Source of the DNA: Owenia fusiformis
Taxonomy: Eukaryota > Annelida > Polychaeta > Sabellida > Oweniidae
Assembly: GCA_903813345.2 (NCBI GenBank)
Contig: CAIIXF020000005.1
Span: forward strand, 23,689,375-23,753,374
Direction of reading: 5' to 3'
DNA: 64,000 nt
Within the stretch, counting starts at the first letter, position 1. The number at the start of each line of letters is the position of its first letter. This document shows, in pieces, positions 1-14,272 of the stretch. The notes under the pieces were generated by a model. The model saw nothing but the letters and a program-made list of their open reading frames with translations, did not search any database and was not told where the DNA came from. The position numbers and the translations under genes are program-made.

Positions 1-110
1 TTTGTACAGAAGTAAGTGGAGTCGAGTATGTGCTGAGAAGGGGTGTTCACTAGACACAGGTGTTCACTAGATAGGTGTTCACTAAGACAGGTTTCACTGT
101 ATCACCTATT
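1..110. repeat. GTGTTCACTA short tandem repeat tail
   Basis: The words GTGTTCACTAGA and CAGGTTTCACTGTA recur at short spacing in the first 110 bases. A diverged version of the same wording (AGAGGTGTTC, CAGAGGTTCATT) appears near 41,740-42,010. This looks like the tail of a dispersed repeat cut by the left window edge. No coding sequence is seen. Confidence 0.4.
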
Positions 111-780
111 ATAGTAAGTTTATTTTTGAGCATCTAGTTCAGACAGGTTTTATGTACAATCATACTGATTACAAATTCCTTTTTCAAATCAATCAATTAT
201 TGATTGCATGAGCTCAGCTAGAAGTGGTTGACAAGGATGTTACTGAACATGACAATGATGAACATAGAACCTCTGCCAGTTTCACTCATGTAATATTGCA
301 ATTTTATTGAGTAAACAAATTGATAGTGCTTGAATGTTGGTATGATAAAATATACTTATAAAAATAATTGTTTTATTAAGTTAAATTAAATGCCATTATT
401 GTACTAAGTCAATGATTTTTCCTGAAATAAGATTTACAGGTATGAGATACTGATTTTCAAATTGCTTGTATTTATTGTACACTCTAGTGTACCTTGTTTA
501 TTACACTGTATAATATATGTACATAATGGTATCATTTTATAACAGCAGCTCATCACATTCATCTCTATATGGTCCATGGCATACGCACAAAACTAAATAA
601 TGATCAAATACAAATGTTCTTGAAAGCATATTTCGAAATAAATAGAATAATCCCTGTTGGTGACATGATGCTTGTAGTTGTCTACATGTAAGGTATTTGC
701 TTTGTTTTCCAAATATTCTAGAAATATATTTGGTTTCCATCCTCCCAATATTACCATTAAAAACTTTAATATACTTTATT
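111..780. other. gene-free AT-rich stretch
   Basis: AT-rich sequence with stop codons in all frames. No coding exon, RNA gene or clear repeat is seen here. It lies 3' of the Rap1 gene and may be intergenic or distal UTR. Confidence 0.5.
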
Positions 781-1038
781 ATTCCATAATACTGCTGTTT
801 TCCCAGGGAAATATGAAGGAATAAAAATCGTATTGAATCGTATTACATGAAAAAATCGTATTGTCCCCGGGAAAAAAATCGTATTGGAGCGTATTACATG
901 AAAAAATCGTATTGTCCCCGGGAAAAAATCGTATTGGAACGTATTAACCTATTTTTGGTTTTCCTGTTATTTTTAACCTTGGCTAATTGATAAAAGCATT
1001 TTCAAAATGTAACATTTTAGAGGAATGTATTATGGAAT
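781..1038. mobile_element. MITE-like element, ATTCCATAATAC termini
   Basis: ATTCCATAATAC at 781-792 is matched in inverted orientation by GTATTATGGAAT at 1027-1038. Between them, at about 818-946, a ~50-65-bp unit (AAAAATCGTATTG ... GTCCCCGGGA) occurs two to three times. A similar TTATTCCATA terminus occurs near 42,812 and 43,080, so a dispersed non-autonomous family is likely. No target duplication was resolved. Confidence 0.5.
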
Positions 1039-1040
1039 AA

Positions 1041-1147
1041 ATAGGTTATTTCTGGTCGGGATTGAAAATGGGTTTCATTCCTCGCAAAATATGATATTGT
1101 CCCTCGGAATAAAACCCATATTCAATCCCTCCCAGTAAATAACCTAT
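1041..1147. mobile_element. 107-bp hairpin element
   Basis: ATAGGTTATTT at 1041 is mirrored by AAATAACCTAT ending at 1147. The arms also pair through GGGATTGAA / TTCAATCCC and ATGGGTTT / AAACCCAT. It directly abuts the preceding inverted-repeat element. Both are probably short non-autonomous foldback elements. Confidence 0.5.
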
Positions 1148-2324
1148 ATATATACCACTCAGAATGAGCAAATTAGTATGTGCCATTTATGTTTTGTCAT
1201 CAAAAGTTTGTCTAAATCTCATTTCCCATTTGGTAATCATTGTGAGAGTTGAGGTGGAGTTTTCAATCTCTATCAGTCGCTGGTAAATTAGATATTTGTC
1301 TAAAATACGAGTACATGTACATGTGTTTGATTGAAAATTGAATATTCATCTTGAGAGAAGTCACTTATTTGTAAGTTTACTCTCTTAGACTAGTCAAAGT
1401 ACAGCCTTCAGTTTGAACTCCAGTTACAATGTGTATATTAGTATGTGTTAGCCATGTTACTGTTTTCTTTTTGCTAATAATTTCACTTTTTAATGTGGGA
1501 AATAAAGCCCTTGCATGTCAATTGTGTTTTTGTAGGATTTTTCTCTAAAAAATGATATATTGACCAGGCATATTTCTTCCATTATAAAATGACAAAAGAA
1601 TCTGTCAGAACAAAATAAAACTCCTTAAACAGTTAAAGTAGTTTGACCAGGGAGGCTTCTGAATGGTTTAGTGGGTTGTTAAAGCTTTATTTTCCTCAAA
1701 TAAAGTATGCACTAGGGGGATTTTTAGAAAATAGACATGAAATAGAATGATAGGAGGCCAGCATATACAAAAATTGAAAATATTTTTTGTTAAGGTTACA
1801 CGTAAGATCTGATAGTACCTTTAACACTAGTAGATATTCATAAAATATAAGCCACATTGGGTTATATTTTTTTCAGCTTATCTAGATCTCTGTATACAGG
1901 CCTATGTAATATTTTATATTCATTCTTGTTCTTATTTTGTAGTTTAAAAAAAGAAACACTCCATAGTTTCGTAGATGTTATATGTAAATGTACTTGAAAG
2001 TTATATTCCGAGTTGATGTTCCATATTACAGAAAAATGAATAAATATTTTGTATAGATATATTTCAGTTTTATTTATCATTATTCTGTGTTGTAGGGGTG
2101 ATCAATAAGTAGTGGATGCTTTACCAATCTCTGATTTTTATGGGTTCAAACTTTCAATAGAGGCTTTTCTATATAGGAACCGAGATCTCACTGAAGTCTG
2201 GTTTTAAATGATATCTTAAGAGATCTCCATATTTAACCATTATGGTCTTACATTTTCTGTGTATAATTTTCTCTCAAAAAACTTTATTTTACCCAGTTAT
2301 TGGAGGTGATATAAAAATGCAATT
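1148..2324. other. gene-free AT-rich stretch
   Basis: No coding exon, RNA gene or strong repeat is visible. Short open frames here are AT-rich and unlike any family I recognise. Confidence 0.5.
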
Positions 2325-2329
2325 GAATT

Positions 2330-4475
2330 CATACCTGCCAACCTAAGACCAAAATTTTGCGGTAGATTTTTTTTAAATTGCTGTATTTTTGCGGTAGATT
2401 TTTTCAAAATACGGTAGTTTTTACGGTATTTTTCAACAAAATTGCAGTAGTTTTTGCGGTAGATTTTAGAAAAAACGGTAGTTTTTGCGGTAGATTTTTA
2501 AAAAAAACGGTAGTTTTTGCGGTAGATTAAAAAAATACGGTAGTTTTTGCGGTAGATTTTAAAAAAATACTGTAGTTTCAGAGGTTTGGGGTAGATTTTT
2601 GAAAAAAAGTGTAATTTTGCGGTAAAATTTGAAAAAAACGGTAGTTTTGCGGAAGATTTAGAAAAAATGCGGTAGTTTTACGGTAGATTTTAAAAAATGC
2701 GGTAGTTTTTAGGGTAGTTTTTTAAAAAAATGGTAGTTTTGCGAAAGATTCTGAAAAAATGCGGTAGTTTTACGGTAGATTTTGAAAAAATGCGGTAGTT
2801 TTTACGGTAGTTTTGCGGAAAACTTTAAAAAAATGCGGTAGTTTTATGGTAGATTTTGAAAATTGCGGTCGTTTTTACGGTAATTTTTTGAAAAAAACGG
2901 TACTTTTGCGGAAGATTTTGAAAAAATGCGGTAGTTTTACGGTAGATTTTGAAAATTGCAGTAGTTTTTACGGTAATTATTTGAAAAACCTACTTTTGCT
3001 GAAGATTTGCGAAAATGCGGTATTTTTCGGTAGATTTTGAAAAATGTGGTAGTTAAACCTTTATACAATGCGGTTTTCTATATTAATACAATGTTTACGT
3101 GGTCATATTGTTGTTAAATCAGAACTACTACCTGAGAATTATACGAAACTATTATTTTCAAGAAAAAATAGATATACTATTTTCAAAAATTAATAGAGAC
3201 TAAACACGTTTTATTTTTCATTTACCATGCCTACAATGGACTGACAGCAACTTTGGATTTTAATGTTTCAGCAAAATGTACATATACAACTCTTTTACAA
3301 CTCTTTTACAATAAATCTAGATTGATTCAGAATACGAACACAATATTCATATCTCCACTTTTATTCACCTTCTCACCAGTTTTTTTAGATATCAGGATGT
3401 TTGGAAATACCATGAATGAAACATTTACTGAAATACAAAATATAGATTTTACACGTTTTTACTCACCATCTTAGATGATCTGTCACTTTAACGAATTGAA
3501 ATGACAGACATAATGTTCATATAACATTGGAATCATATGGTATTAAATATTGCTTTGTTCACTCGCAAGTCTCTAATGATATCAATGTGTTTGTCTGGCA
3601 CAAATAGAAAACAAGTACAGATCAATTGTCTTTCAAAAATAATCTGAGACATCGTTCAGATTCGGATATCACAATACTTTTATAATAAACCAGAACTCAA
3701 TGCTTTATTTTTTAATTATGTATTTGTTACTGATAAAATGTTCTGATGAAAAATACAACATTTTATCGTACTGTAAACAAACTGATTAAACTATGTATAA
3801 TGTATATGTGGCGTTCATGACTGATCATAACAAATCAAACTACGCATATTCATACGCTAAATATGCATAGGCATTATGATTTCCACTCATTTATTTAGAT
3901 GAAGCGCAACTAAAATCATATTTTTGTTGCATTCGGAATAAAGATCTGTGTACAAAAGGGTTTGGTTAACTACAAAAATCATGGCAGAAAGAATTCTTTC
4001 TAGCTAGTGGTAGTTGGTGTTTGGACTGATTACACGCAAGCTTACTTATATAAATGCGCAATAACCTGATAACCACAGACCTGCCGATACCTATTTATAT
4101 TCGGGTTGTTGAAGGAATATTACAGGGACAGTACAGGGAGACTTCAATTTTTCAGCATTTCCCAACAATAACGGGAAATTTTACGGTAGTTTAAACAAAA
4201 ATACTGTTGATTTCAGCAGAAATACGGTAGATTTTCGAAAATTTACGGTAGATTTTCAAAAATTTACAGTAGATTTTACGGCCGTTCTCATGGAATAAAC
4301 GAGTTTTTTAAAAACAAAACTTATGGTAGATTACGAAAAAAATACGGTAGATTTTTTTACGGGCGTTTTTACGGGAAAAAAATGATATTTTTTTACGGTA
4401 GTTTGTCATTTTTTTACGGAAAAACGAAAAATTTACGGTAGATTCCCGTAAAAATACGGTAGGTTGGCAGGTATG
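2330..4475. mobile_element. 2.1-kb DNA element with CGGTAG arrays and GAATT target duplication
   Basis: The ends are a 16-bp perfect terminal inverted repeat, CATACCTGCCAACCTA at 2330 and its complement ending at 4475. GAATT directly flanks each side (2325-2329 and 4476-4480), which is the signature of insertion with a 5-bp target duplication. The left third (about 2,350-3,060) and the right end (about 4,180-4,465) are arrays of GCGGTAGTTTT / ACGGTAGATTTT words in the same orientation. The middle is AT-rich and unique. No transposase is visible, so the element is non-autonomous. Its superfamily cannot be assigned from the ends alone. Confidence 0.75.
2350..3060. repeat. CGGTAG subterminal array
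   Basis: Dozens of degenerate copies of GCGGTAGTTTT and GCGGTAGATTTT separated by A-runs. The short open frames here only read through the repeat and are not genes. Confidence 0.7.
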
Positions 4476-4480
4476 GAATT

Positions 4481-6516
4481 GGAGTTTATGAAATTCACAT
4501 AAAAAGTGTTACATTGTTATAAAGTGAGTACTTTATTTCTTATTAGAATACACAGTCAAATGCAAATAACATGAATAACTATATACAGATGAAACATGGG
4601 TACCTGCCTGATACACCTATACAGCGAGTATAAAAAGATGCAACCAACAAATAAATCACAAAATCAAAGAGGACTGTATCAATTTCATTTCACATGAATA
4701 AATCACATCGTTGAAGAGGAGAAATGCAGTCATCACTGGTTTTTCGAATTATAATTGATTTGTTACATTTTTTGATTGCACTGTGTATGTGTTGTGATAA
4801 TGTAATATACAGTGGCAGTTTACTAAAGCAACAAAAGTGATGGTTTGCACCAAAAAGTGGCTCACTACACAAAGCGGAAGTGCCTTATAACATTGCTACT
4901 TTACACAATATGTAGCAAAGCCTGACACAAAGCTTACTATTAGAAAATATATATTTGCTATCTAGCGTCATCTCACTACACAGACTGGCAGCTTCTGATG
5001 CACAGGCCCAGGAAGATTTAAATCCCCCCACACTCACTGTACACAGTAAAAGTAATACATAATGATAGTGAGTGGGAGGGGGATGAACTCTTGTTCCCGT
5101 GTCTGTGTTCTGATGTATAAAATGGCAGCTCACAATGTCTAGCGGAGAATGCTGTCTGATTGATATATAAGCTAATAAACATGCTTTAAGAAATATATCA
5201 TCTCATTGGAAACCTTACAGAATTCAAGAAACATAAAATGTCCATACCCATGATGAATGTTCAATTGTTGAATCAACATTTTGTTTTTCCCATGCTGCGT
5301 ATATATTTCAAAGCCTGCAGTTGTGATCACCTCTATGAGCAATGCCCCAAGGTTGATCATGGGGTTTACTGTATACAGAATTATCTCTACAAAGGTATAC
5401 ATATGATATATAGTTAATGAATAGCCATAGCATATTATAAATGCATTGATGATTGATACTACTAATATTTTACATGATCATATCTTGTATGAGGGACAAC
5501 ATTGCCAATTTGTAGGAAAATAAATCTATAGGTAAAATTCTACTAAAAACTACAATGAAAGCACCCTTTCCAGAAGTATAACTTTAGAAGCAAAAATCAG
5601 GGGCAAACAGAGGTTGGGTGTGACTAGTAAATTTATGAATTCAAAATTATAATATACAAATATTTCTTTGTACTGAGGTAAATAGCAGTGCATCTTTCAA
5701 AAGTGATATCCAAGGCTGAAGGGCTAGTGGAGTGCCATCTTTTGAAACTGTCACAGGTATTCACCTAAAATAGAATCAAATATTTGTTTCATTACAACAA
5801 TGCCAAGCCCACTATCTTCAATAATTTTAATTCATATGAATAAAATATAGATTAAATCCTCTGCTGTCATTACTGTGCAAAATTAATTTATGTGAGTTTT
5901 CTGATTTGAAAATCAGGCCTAATAAATATCACCTGATCCTTCATGACAAATCATACAATTGCAAGCTTGACAGTGAAACAATAATATTGTATTTCAACTA
6001 GGTTACTAAAATGTTCTTATATTTACCCACTTCTTCCCTCAAGTATTATACACAATTTTTTATCATACAAAATATGTTTGGAGTAGTTTCCATATAAACT
6101 TTTTAGGGTTGTAATACGTGTGATGATGTGATATAACATTTTATTTGTTAATTAAAATATAAGATATCTTGAAACTGGTGTTTGTTCACATTGTACAAAG
6201 CCCATTAAATCTTACATAAAGCACATGTTACAACGATTTCATTTTAAATGTTAAAATTCCAGTAAAATAATTGCTCCACAATAATAATAGAAATGACAAT
6301 ATATTTATTCATTTTAGACTGAAGTAATTTAATTACCAATTATCCAAATATTGTGGTCAAATATGATGTAAGAATTATCAAAGCTTAAAAACACACAACC
6401 TTCCAGTCAGTGATATTGAGGACAATGACGCATTTGCCATGTGGCATATATATCTGCACTTTAAACACATCTGTACTGTGACACATCTATACTTTTACTT
6501 ATCCAATATCTCAACC
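4481..6516. other. gene-free stretch 3' of Rap1 (possible distal 3' UTR)
   Basis: AT-rich sequence downstream of the Rap1 stop in transcript terms, with no coding exon visible. Several minus-strand AATAAA-type signals are present (TTTATT on the plus strand, for example near 4,529). Rap1 mRNAs can have long 3' UTRs, so part of this may be transcribed, but the sequence alone does not fix a cleavage site. Confidence 0.3.
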
Positions 6517-6880
6517 CTTATTATACCACTCTAAGTCCGATTACAGTTGTATAACATGGGTCTATAACAACGATATACAGTGGAGAGTGGTATATCGTCA
6601 TCGTATACAACTCCTCCGTATACACTCCAGCGTATACCACTGTAGAAGTGCATTCTGGGAACTAATGAATATTGACCGAAGAACGAGGTGTATGTTTTGT
6701 TACACATGATTTCCAAGTGACGTCATAAATGGTTCCAACATGATTTGTTAGAATCAAGTGACGTCATAAATGGATCGAGATCAACATCGGCATTACCGAG
6801 TTGGCATATTTTTATGGTTTTATAATTGTAAATGATTGTGTTTGAATCAACTGTAATTGAACTTAGAGTGGCATAATAAG
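6517..6880. mobile_element. 364-bp MITE with two CRE palindromes
   Basis: CTTATTATACCACTCTAAGT at 6517 is mirrored by ACTTAGAGTGGCATAATAAG ending at 6880 (one mismatch), and pairing continues into TACAGTTG / CAACTGTA. The 16-bp word GTGACGTCATAAATGG, containing the palindrome TGACGTCA, occurs twice (6717 and 6758). No coding capacity is seen. It is a non-autonomous inverted-repeat element in the Rap1 3' region. Confidence 0.6.
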
Positions 6881-6881
6881 A

Positions 6882-7025
6882 TTATATAATGGTTCATTCT
6901 GTATATCGTGCATTTTATACTCTCGTGAGAATATAATATATTCACTCGTTCGCTACGCTCACTTGTGAATATATTATATACTCACTCGAGTATAAACACG
7001 ATATACAGAATGAACCATTATATAA
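6882..7025. mobile_element. 144-bp hairpin with GAGCGTAGCGA core
   Basis: TTATATAATGGTTCATTCTG on the left is complemented by CAGAATGAACCATTATATAA on the right. The apex contains CACTCGTTCGCTACGCTCAC. The same core word, read on the other strand, sits at the apex of a separate hairpin at 42,670-42,803. The two look like related foldback elements. Confidence 0.65.
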
Positions 7026-7879
7026 CCTCATAATACATCCTCCAAATCAGGTTTGTATAAGCCAACACATCAGTTTGCAATACATGTGTGCATGACAACA
7101 CTCACTAAAATTTCTCACATCATGTGATACCTAGAATGCAAATGCCTTCTGATTGTTTCCATATCTTGCATTGGGTACAGTTAACAGTATATTTTGTCCA
7201 CCTTTTCTTGCTATAGAATCCAGCTATTTTCTATATCCTTTTTGTTTAATCACACATTTACTCAAACTCCGCTTTCTATTTACAAGCATTTACGCTTTAG
7301 CATGTTCCAATAATAAATATGCTGATTAAATGATTGCTACAGGATTACACTGTCAAATCAAAGTCCATTGGTCAAAATCTCACAAAGTCTTTGACATCAT
7401 CATGACAACAAGGAAGTCGAAAAATAAGATGATGCAAGGCAATGACATCATGTTTTTGACATCATGTTTGTGACATCATGAATGATCAATTTTCCTATGT
7501 TGTTAAATGACTGGCATCTCTGAGCTGAAAAGGAGAAAAGTAATATAATAAGAAAACTGTTAAAAATATGTTCAAAACACAGCATTTTAAAACGTGACAA
7601 TAATGACGAATATTTGAATGAATGAATTCATCATATGAGTTTCATGTTTTGATGTGAGGGTGTTAGAGCTCACCTTGCACAAATATTCAATTGAATTTTA
7701 TGATACAATTTGTTCATATCTCATTAAAACATCTATATAATTTGGCAATAATACATGCATAAAAATTGGGCAAAATCTATTTTATACTTGTGAATTATAA
7801 GTACATGAACAGTTAAGTGTAGAGTCTGTTTCAGAATATTTTACAGTGTAAGATTAATGCATCTTTGAACATACCTAGT
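7026..7879. other. probable Rap1 3' UTR / gene-free stretch
   Basis: Begins immediately 3' of the Rap1 stop codon (minus strand) and is AT-rich. No repeat or coding exon was recognised apart from GACATCATG words near 7,390-7,480. Confidence 0.3.
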
Positions 7880-10162
<2,283 letters not shown>

Positions 10163-10166
10163 TCAC

Positions 10167-10754
10167 TGCAAATAAATATAAAATACAGTTCATCAGAGAA
10201 ATAGATTAAGTATATATGTCTCTTGACATTGGCAAGTGTTCATATAATTTCAGCAATCTAAGATAATTAGCAAGGGTCAATGTATATGATGTAAATATGC
10301 TTAAACAGTCACTTATATTTTGAGAAAAGCGTCCAAATGAACATTACTTTATCATTCCATAGTACTATAATACATGTAGATACAAAACACAAACAAAATA
10401 TCAAATTAACAAAGAACAATATTATTATCCATTTATGTTACCATTAGAGCAACCATTTACCAATTCTATGTAAACTTATCTTTAAGGCCCTTGCAAAGTT
10501 TGAAAATATAGTTCAATCATATGTGTATTCTTTTTCATGATTGAATTTCTCAACATTTTAGAAACAAAAGTTCAGATTCTGAGATCATAAAATACAGCAC
10601 TTAACAAGGGGGAGAATTCCCAAAGATGAGCATTGGTGTTGGCATGTTTGATAGGCAATTTTATAAACAGGTCTCATTTGCCATTGGAATTGACCTCAGA
10701 ATGGTCGCTGTTGTTTTATGATTATTCTCTACAAGTTTAGTAAGTAACTTAAAG
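10167..10754. other. upstream of the Rap1 coding exons (5' UTR intron)
   Basis: Lies on the intron side of the 5' UTR acceptor of Rap1. No coding exon or RNA gene is visible. The partner noncoding first exon could be anywhere upstream, possibly beyond the tandem array. Confidence 0.4.
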
Positions 10755-12598
10755 GGTTCCGATAAGCTTCCCGTATAAAAACAATATGGCGGCTCCTGGA
10801 TCAGTCCATTTTTAAGAAATAAGGGGAGTTCTGTAAAATCCAGTTTATTGAAATTGTCTTTGAGATAAAGTAATCCGTTTATAATGATTTTGAAAACGTT
10901 ATCCATAGAGTGATTGCGTTCAAAGAATATGTACAACAGCCAATATAAATCCTTGTATTAGAACTGCTTTGTTTCATTTGTAGGATATTTCATATGCCAA
11001 GCTGTGTGCTATTACGTTATGGGGAAATTTAGATGTCAATTTTTCCTTATTATACACAAATAGACGATCCTGAAACTTCACCCATAAATGTGGAATTGAT
11101 TTATCAAAATAAAAATCACCCTTTTATAAATGTGTGACGATCTATAATATACTTATGCTATATAACAGTTAGAGGTGTTGACACAACGACCTCGAGCCTG
11201 TGAACCCTTGAGTATTATTCTGGGATCGGGCCTTTTATACTAAACGGTGAGCAACACCAGAAACGAGCGTTCGATTTGCTAAACGATATGCGTCACCCTT
11301 TAAAGAGTATTACCATAGTTTAGAAATGATGATGTTGAACTGATGTTAAACTGAGATAAACGTACGCAGCCCTGAGAAAGCACATGCTCATGGTTGTTCA
11401 CGTGATCATATCCTTGCAATCTGATTAGACTTCACATACTGATAGGTGTGATTTAAATAAATTATGTTCATGAGTACGAAAGAATATTGAGAGTATTATG
11501 GGAACTACCCACATCTTCTGACACTTAAACAAGTGTAAAAATATATTATTTCCTCAACTTCATTATCACGCGGTCCTAACTTCGACCGTTAATTTGAATT
11601 TTTGACCTACCGGATGTTTGAAAATCAAGGATTACGAGTCTCATACTGCTGCACCGTTTTTCTCCAAACTTGTTCCATTCAAAGCATAACACAAAACCCT
11701 TTCTGATGGTACATTAATCTCTTCAACAGAGTCCCTACTTCCAGTGGCATTTTGGTCCCCAGCTGTAAGAAGGCCTTCTAACAGCTGGGGACCAAAACGC
11801 TGCTAGAACGAGGGACTCTTTACAATAAAGTAATGCACCGACAGAAAGGCAATTTTGTTCTGCTTTTAATGATATAAGTTTAAAGAAAAACAGTGTGAGA
11901 CTCGCAATCCTTGATTTTCAAGCACCTGGTAGGTCAAAAATTCAAATTAACGGTCGAAGTTAGGACCGTGTGATTATATAGATCAGGCAAAAGTTTCTAT
12001 TTACTACTATTTTTTATCAAGTATTTCAACAATTCAATTTCCGATTTTATGCATGTATAAACTTTTAAAGCATTTAAAAAAATGTGATGCCATAAGGATA
12101 CACTGTGATGTCATTCAGGTGGCAAAATATTTTTCCTTAGTAATGAAACATATACTACATTCTGATCTATATCAAATGTCCCTTATCTACATCCCAGAAT
12201 AGATAGATTTACATATCATCATAATTACATTTCATAATCATTTATAGTATCTATATATAGTCAACAGGATGTCTATCATTCAAAACTGAGTGAACCAATA
12301 CATATGAAGATCAAAGATCAAACACATTCACCTCAACAGGATTTCCATTTCCTTTCTATAGTATATGAATGTCAAAACTAGAAAAAACATCAACTCCACA
12401 GGGTAGCCAGTCCCATCATACAAAACATAGTTTATCAAATCACTCATCATTCTGAACATAACATGATAGAAATAACTGGGTAGTGCTAGTATAGACACAG
12501 TATGTAGTAGTCAAAAATGTTAGTTGACAGTTGATTTCTTGAGATCTGTCTGGTGGTAAATCCGTCAATTTGTTACTGAGTTATTGCCTGGACACACA
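10755..12598. repeat. R segment, copy A of the tandem array
   Basis: First copy of a ~1.9-kb segment repeated at 16,161-18,048 and 21,611-23,496. It begins at GGTTCCGATAAGC and ends at GCCTGGACACACA. It lacks a 44-bp stretch (beginning CATAAGACATTAGCC) present after ATCTGTC in the other two copies. On the minus strand, broken open frames (about 10,755-11,130) look protein-like but contain stops and a frame change. I do not recognise the family. The 3' end (GTTATTGCCTGGACACACA) matches the tail of a dispersed repeat seen again near 25,455. Confidence 0.85.
11567..11972. mobile_element. 406-bp palindromic element, ATTAT target duplication (copy A)
   Basis: Left end CAC(G)CGGTCCTAACTTCG and right end complementary to CAC(A)CGGTCCTAACTTCG. 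Pairing runs through GACCTACC, AATCAAGGATT and TTTGGTCCCCAGCTGT to the centre AGAAGGCCTTCT at about 11,769. ATTAT flanks both sides (11562-11566, 11973-11977). No coding capacity is seen. It was carried along in the tandem duplication to 16,973-17,379 and 22,423-22,829. Confidence 0.8.
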
Positions 12599-12743
12599 AG
12601 TAGTATACAGCGGGCCTTTCGACCCCCTACCGGCACCGGTACTTACTGTTCCACGTTCCACGTTCCACCGGAAGTGACGTCATAGGTCACGTGTTCCACG
12701 TTCCACCGGAAATGACGCAATGTGCACTGGGAGTAACATAACT

Positions 12744-12860
12744 GGTCAAAGGTTACTGATAATTGATAAGAGAGGAGTTAACTGATAAGATAATCAAACA
12801 AACCTGTCAAAGGTTACTGATAACTGATAAGAGAGAGCTCAATTGATAAGATAATCAAAC
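12744..12860. repeat. 60-bp direct subrepeat with GATAAG motifs
   Basis: GTCAAAGGTTACTGATAA(T/C)TGATAAGAGAG followed by GATAAGATAATCAAACAAAC occurs twice in tandem, and a third diverged copy starts near 13,300. Mirror copies lie in the right arm and in P copy 2. Confidence 0.75.
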
Positions 12861-13014
12861 AAACACTGTTAAGGTAACCTGGTGACTATGTGATAAGCTA
12901 TCTTGTCTACTTCATGGATGTTTCATTGTTATAGGTCAAAGGTGGATAACAAACTGATAAAACAGTAAAAAAGATAACTGCAGAACCATTTTAACCAAAC
13001 AGGTTTCAACTTGC

Positions 13015-13230
13015 AGAATTATGTTAACCAATCAGAGTACAGTATGTTTTAACCAATCAGGTTTCGAGATGCAGAATTATAACAACCAATCAGGGATAGT
13101 ATGTTTGTATTATCTGATCCAATCGTTGTACAGTATATTTTCATCCATTATTTTAACCAATCAGGTTGCAGTATATTTTCATCTAATTAGAAAGCAGCAA
13201 ATTCAACCAATCAGAGATAAGTTCCATCAG
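13015..13230. repeat. CCAATCAG motif array in the P arm
   Basis: AACCAATCAG or CCAATC recurs about every 25-60 bases, alternating with CAGTAT(G/A)TTTT words. This resembles a row of CCAAT-box cores. Whether any factor binds it cannot be told from the sequence. Confidence 0.55.
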
Positions 13231-13539
13231 TAAACCAGTTTAAACATTCTGGAATAATGCAACACAAATATTTACTGAGAGATTGACATTGCTAAGGTCC
13301 GGTCAAAGGTTACTGATAATTGATTAAGAGAGAAGTCTACTGATAAGATAACCAACACTGTTAAGATAACTTGGTGTCTAAGTTATTCAAGCTCTTAAGT
13401 AATCTGTAGAACAAACCTTTGACATATGATATCACTGGTTAATGATAACTGATAAGAGAAAAGTAGAGAGTGTAAGTGTACATCATTAATATTATTGAGA
13501 ACAACAACACAATAAATATATTGAAATAAACATTTAGAA

Positions 13540-13610
13540 GGTTGATCTGGGGATCAAACCCAGGACCTGTTGCTCCTAAAACAAGCATCATACCACTAGA
13601 ACAATCAACC
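13540..13610 (-). pseudogene. tRNA-Pro-like sequence (P copy 1, left arm)
   Basis: This 71-nt segment folds as a tRNA. The acceptor stem GGTTGAT/ATCAACC is perfect, the D-arm carries TAGTGGTAT, and the T-arm CTGGG/CCCAG has loop TTTGATC. The anticodon region contains AGG but sits one base out of register (loop TTTAGGA), and the anticodon stem has a C-C mismatch. There is an A-box-like TGTTCTAGTGG and a B-box-like GGTTTGATCC. It is best read as a degenerate, tRNA-Pro(AGG)-derived sequence rather than a working tRNA gene. Confidence 0.6.
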
Positions 13611-14272
13611 ATAGATATGGAGAGAATATTTTAATATACTTCATGGCAATCATAAAAAGTATAGCATGTTTTGAATCAGATATTATGTTATGGTCAGGAA
13701 AACAATAACTGCAGAACTATTTTAAACAATCGGGGTACAGTATGTTTTCATCCAGTCAGATATAAGAAAATCACCCAGTAGGAGAATTTTTGCAACATTA
13801 CAAGTTCCGGCTGGTATTGAAGTTTTATAACCAACAAGCCTCCTGAGTCATTTTAGAATAATTTTTAAAGTGTTACATTTGAGCAATTACAGTCACTGTT
13901 GGTCGATTTCTGCTAATTTTTGGAGTTTGAATCTTTTGTTGTTCGATGTATGTAAATAATTCCTCTCAGTTGAATTTGCAAACAGAACCTAGGTCATTGC
14001 TACATGCTACTACAAAGGTAGATTAACCAGTTATTTTGGACAGCGACCAAGTGTAAAGCGAAAACTGGCAGCTAACTGGAAGCCCAGCGGGTACTATTTA
14101 TGTTTACATGAGTTTTCCCTCCAATTGTAATCAACCCCTCAAATGTCTAAAAAACATGTAAGTGTACTTTTTTAGAATCTTTTTTGGAATATTTTCGACC
14201 AATCAAAGTGTATATGCAAATGAGCTGCAGAACCATTTCAATCAATCAGATCAGATTATTGCACTCTTTGAC

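Noticed and set aside
10661-10936. 91-codon minus-strand frame near the Rap1 start
   Set aside because: It spans the junction of R copy A and unique flank; the related frames in copies B and C diverge at that junction. Upstream sequence has stops. It is at best a decayed fragment.
13021-13233. 70-codon frame present four times (both strands, both P copies)
   Set aside because: It reads the CCAATCAG motif array and is duplicated only because the arms and units are. It is not gene-like.
13540-13610. Functional tRNA gene
   Set aside because: The anticodon is out of register, the anticodon stem has a C-C mismatch and the D stem is weak. Better described as tRNA-derived.
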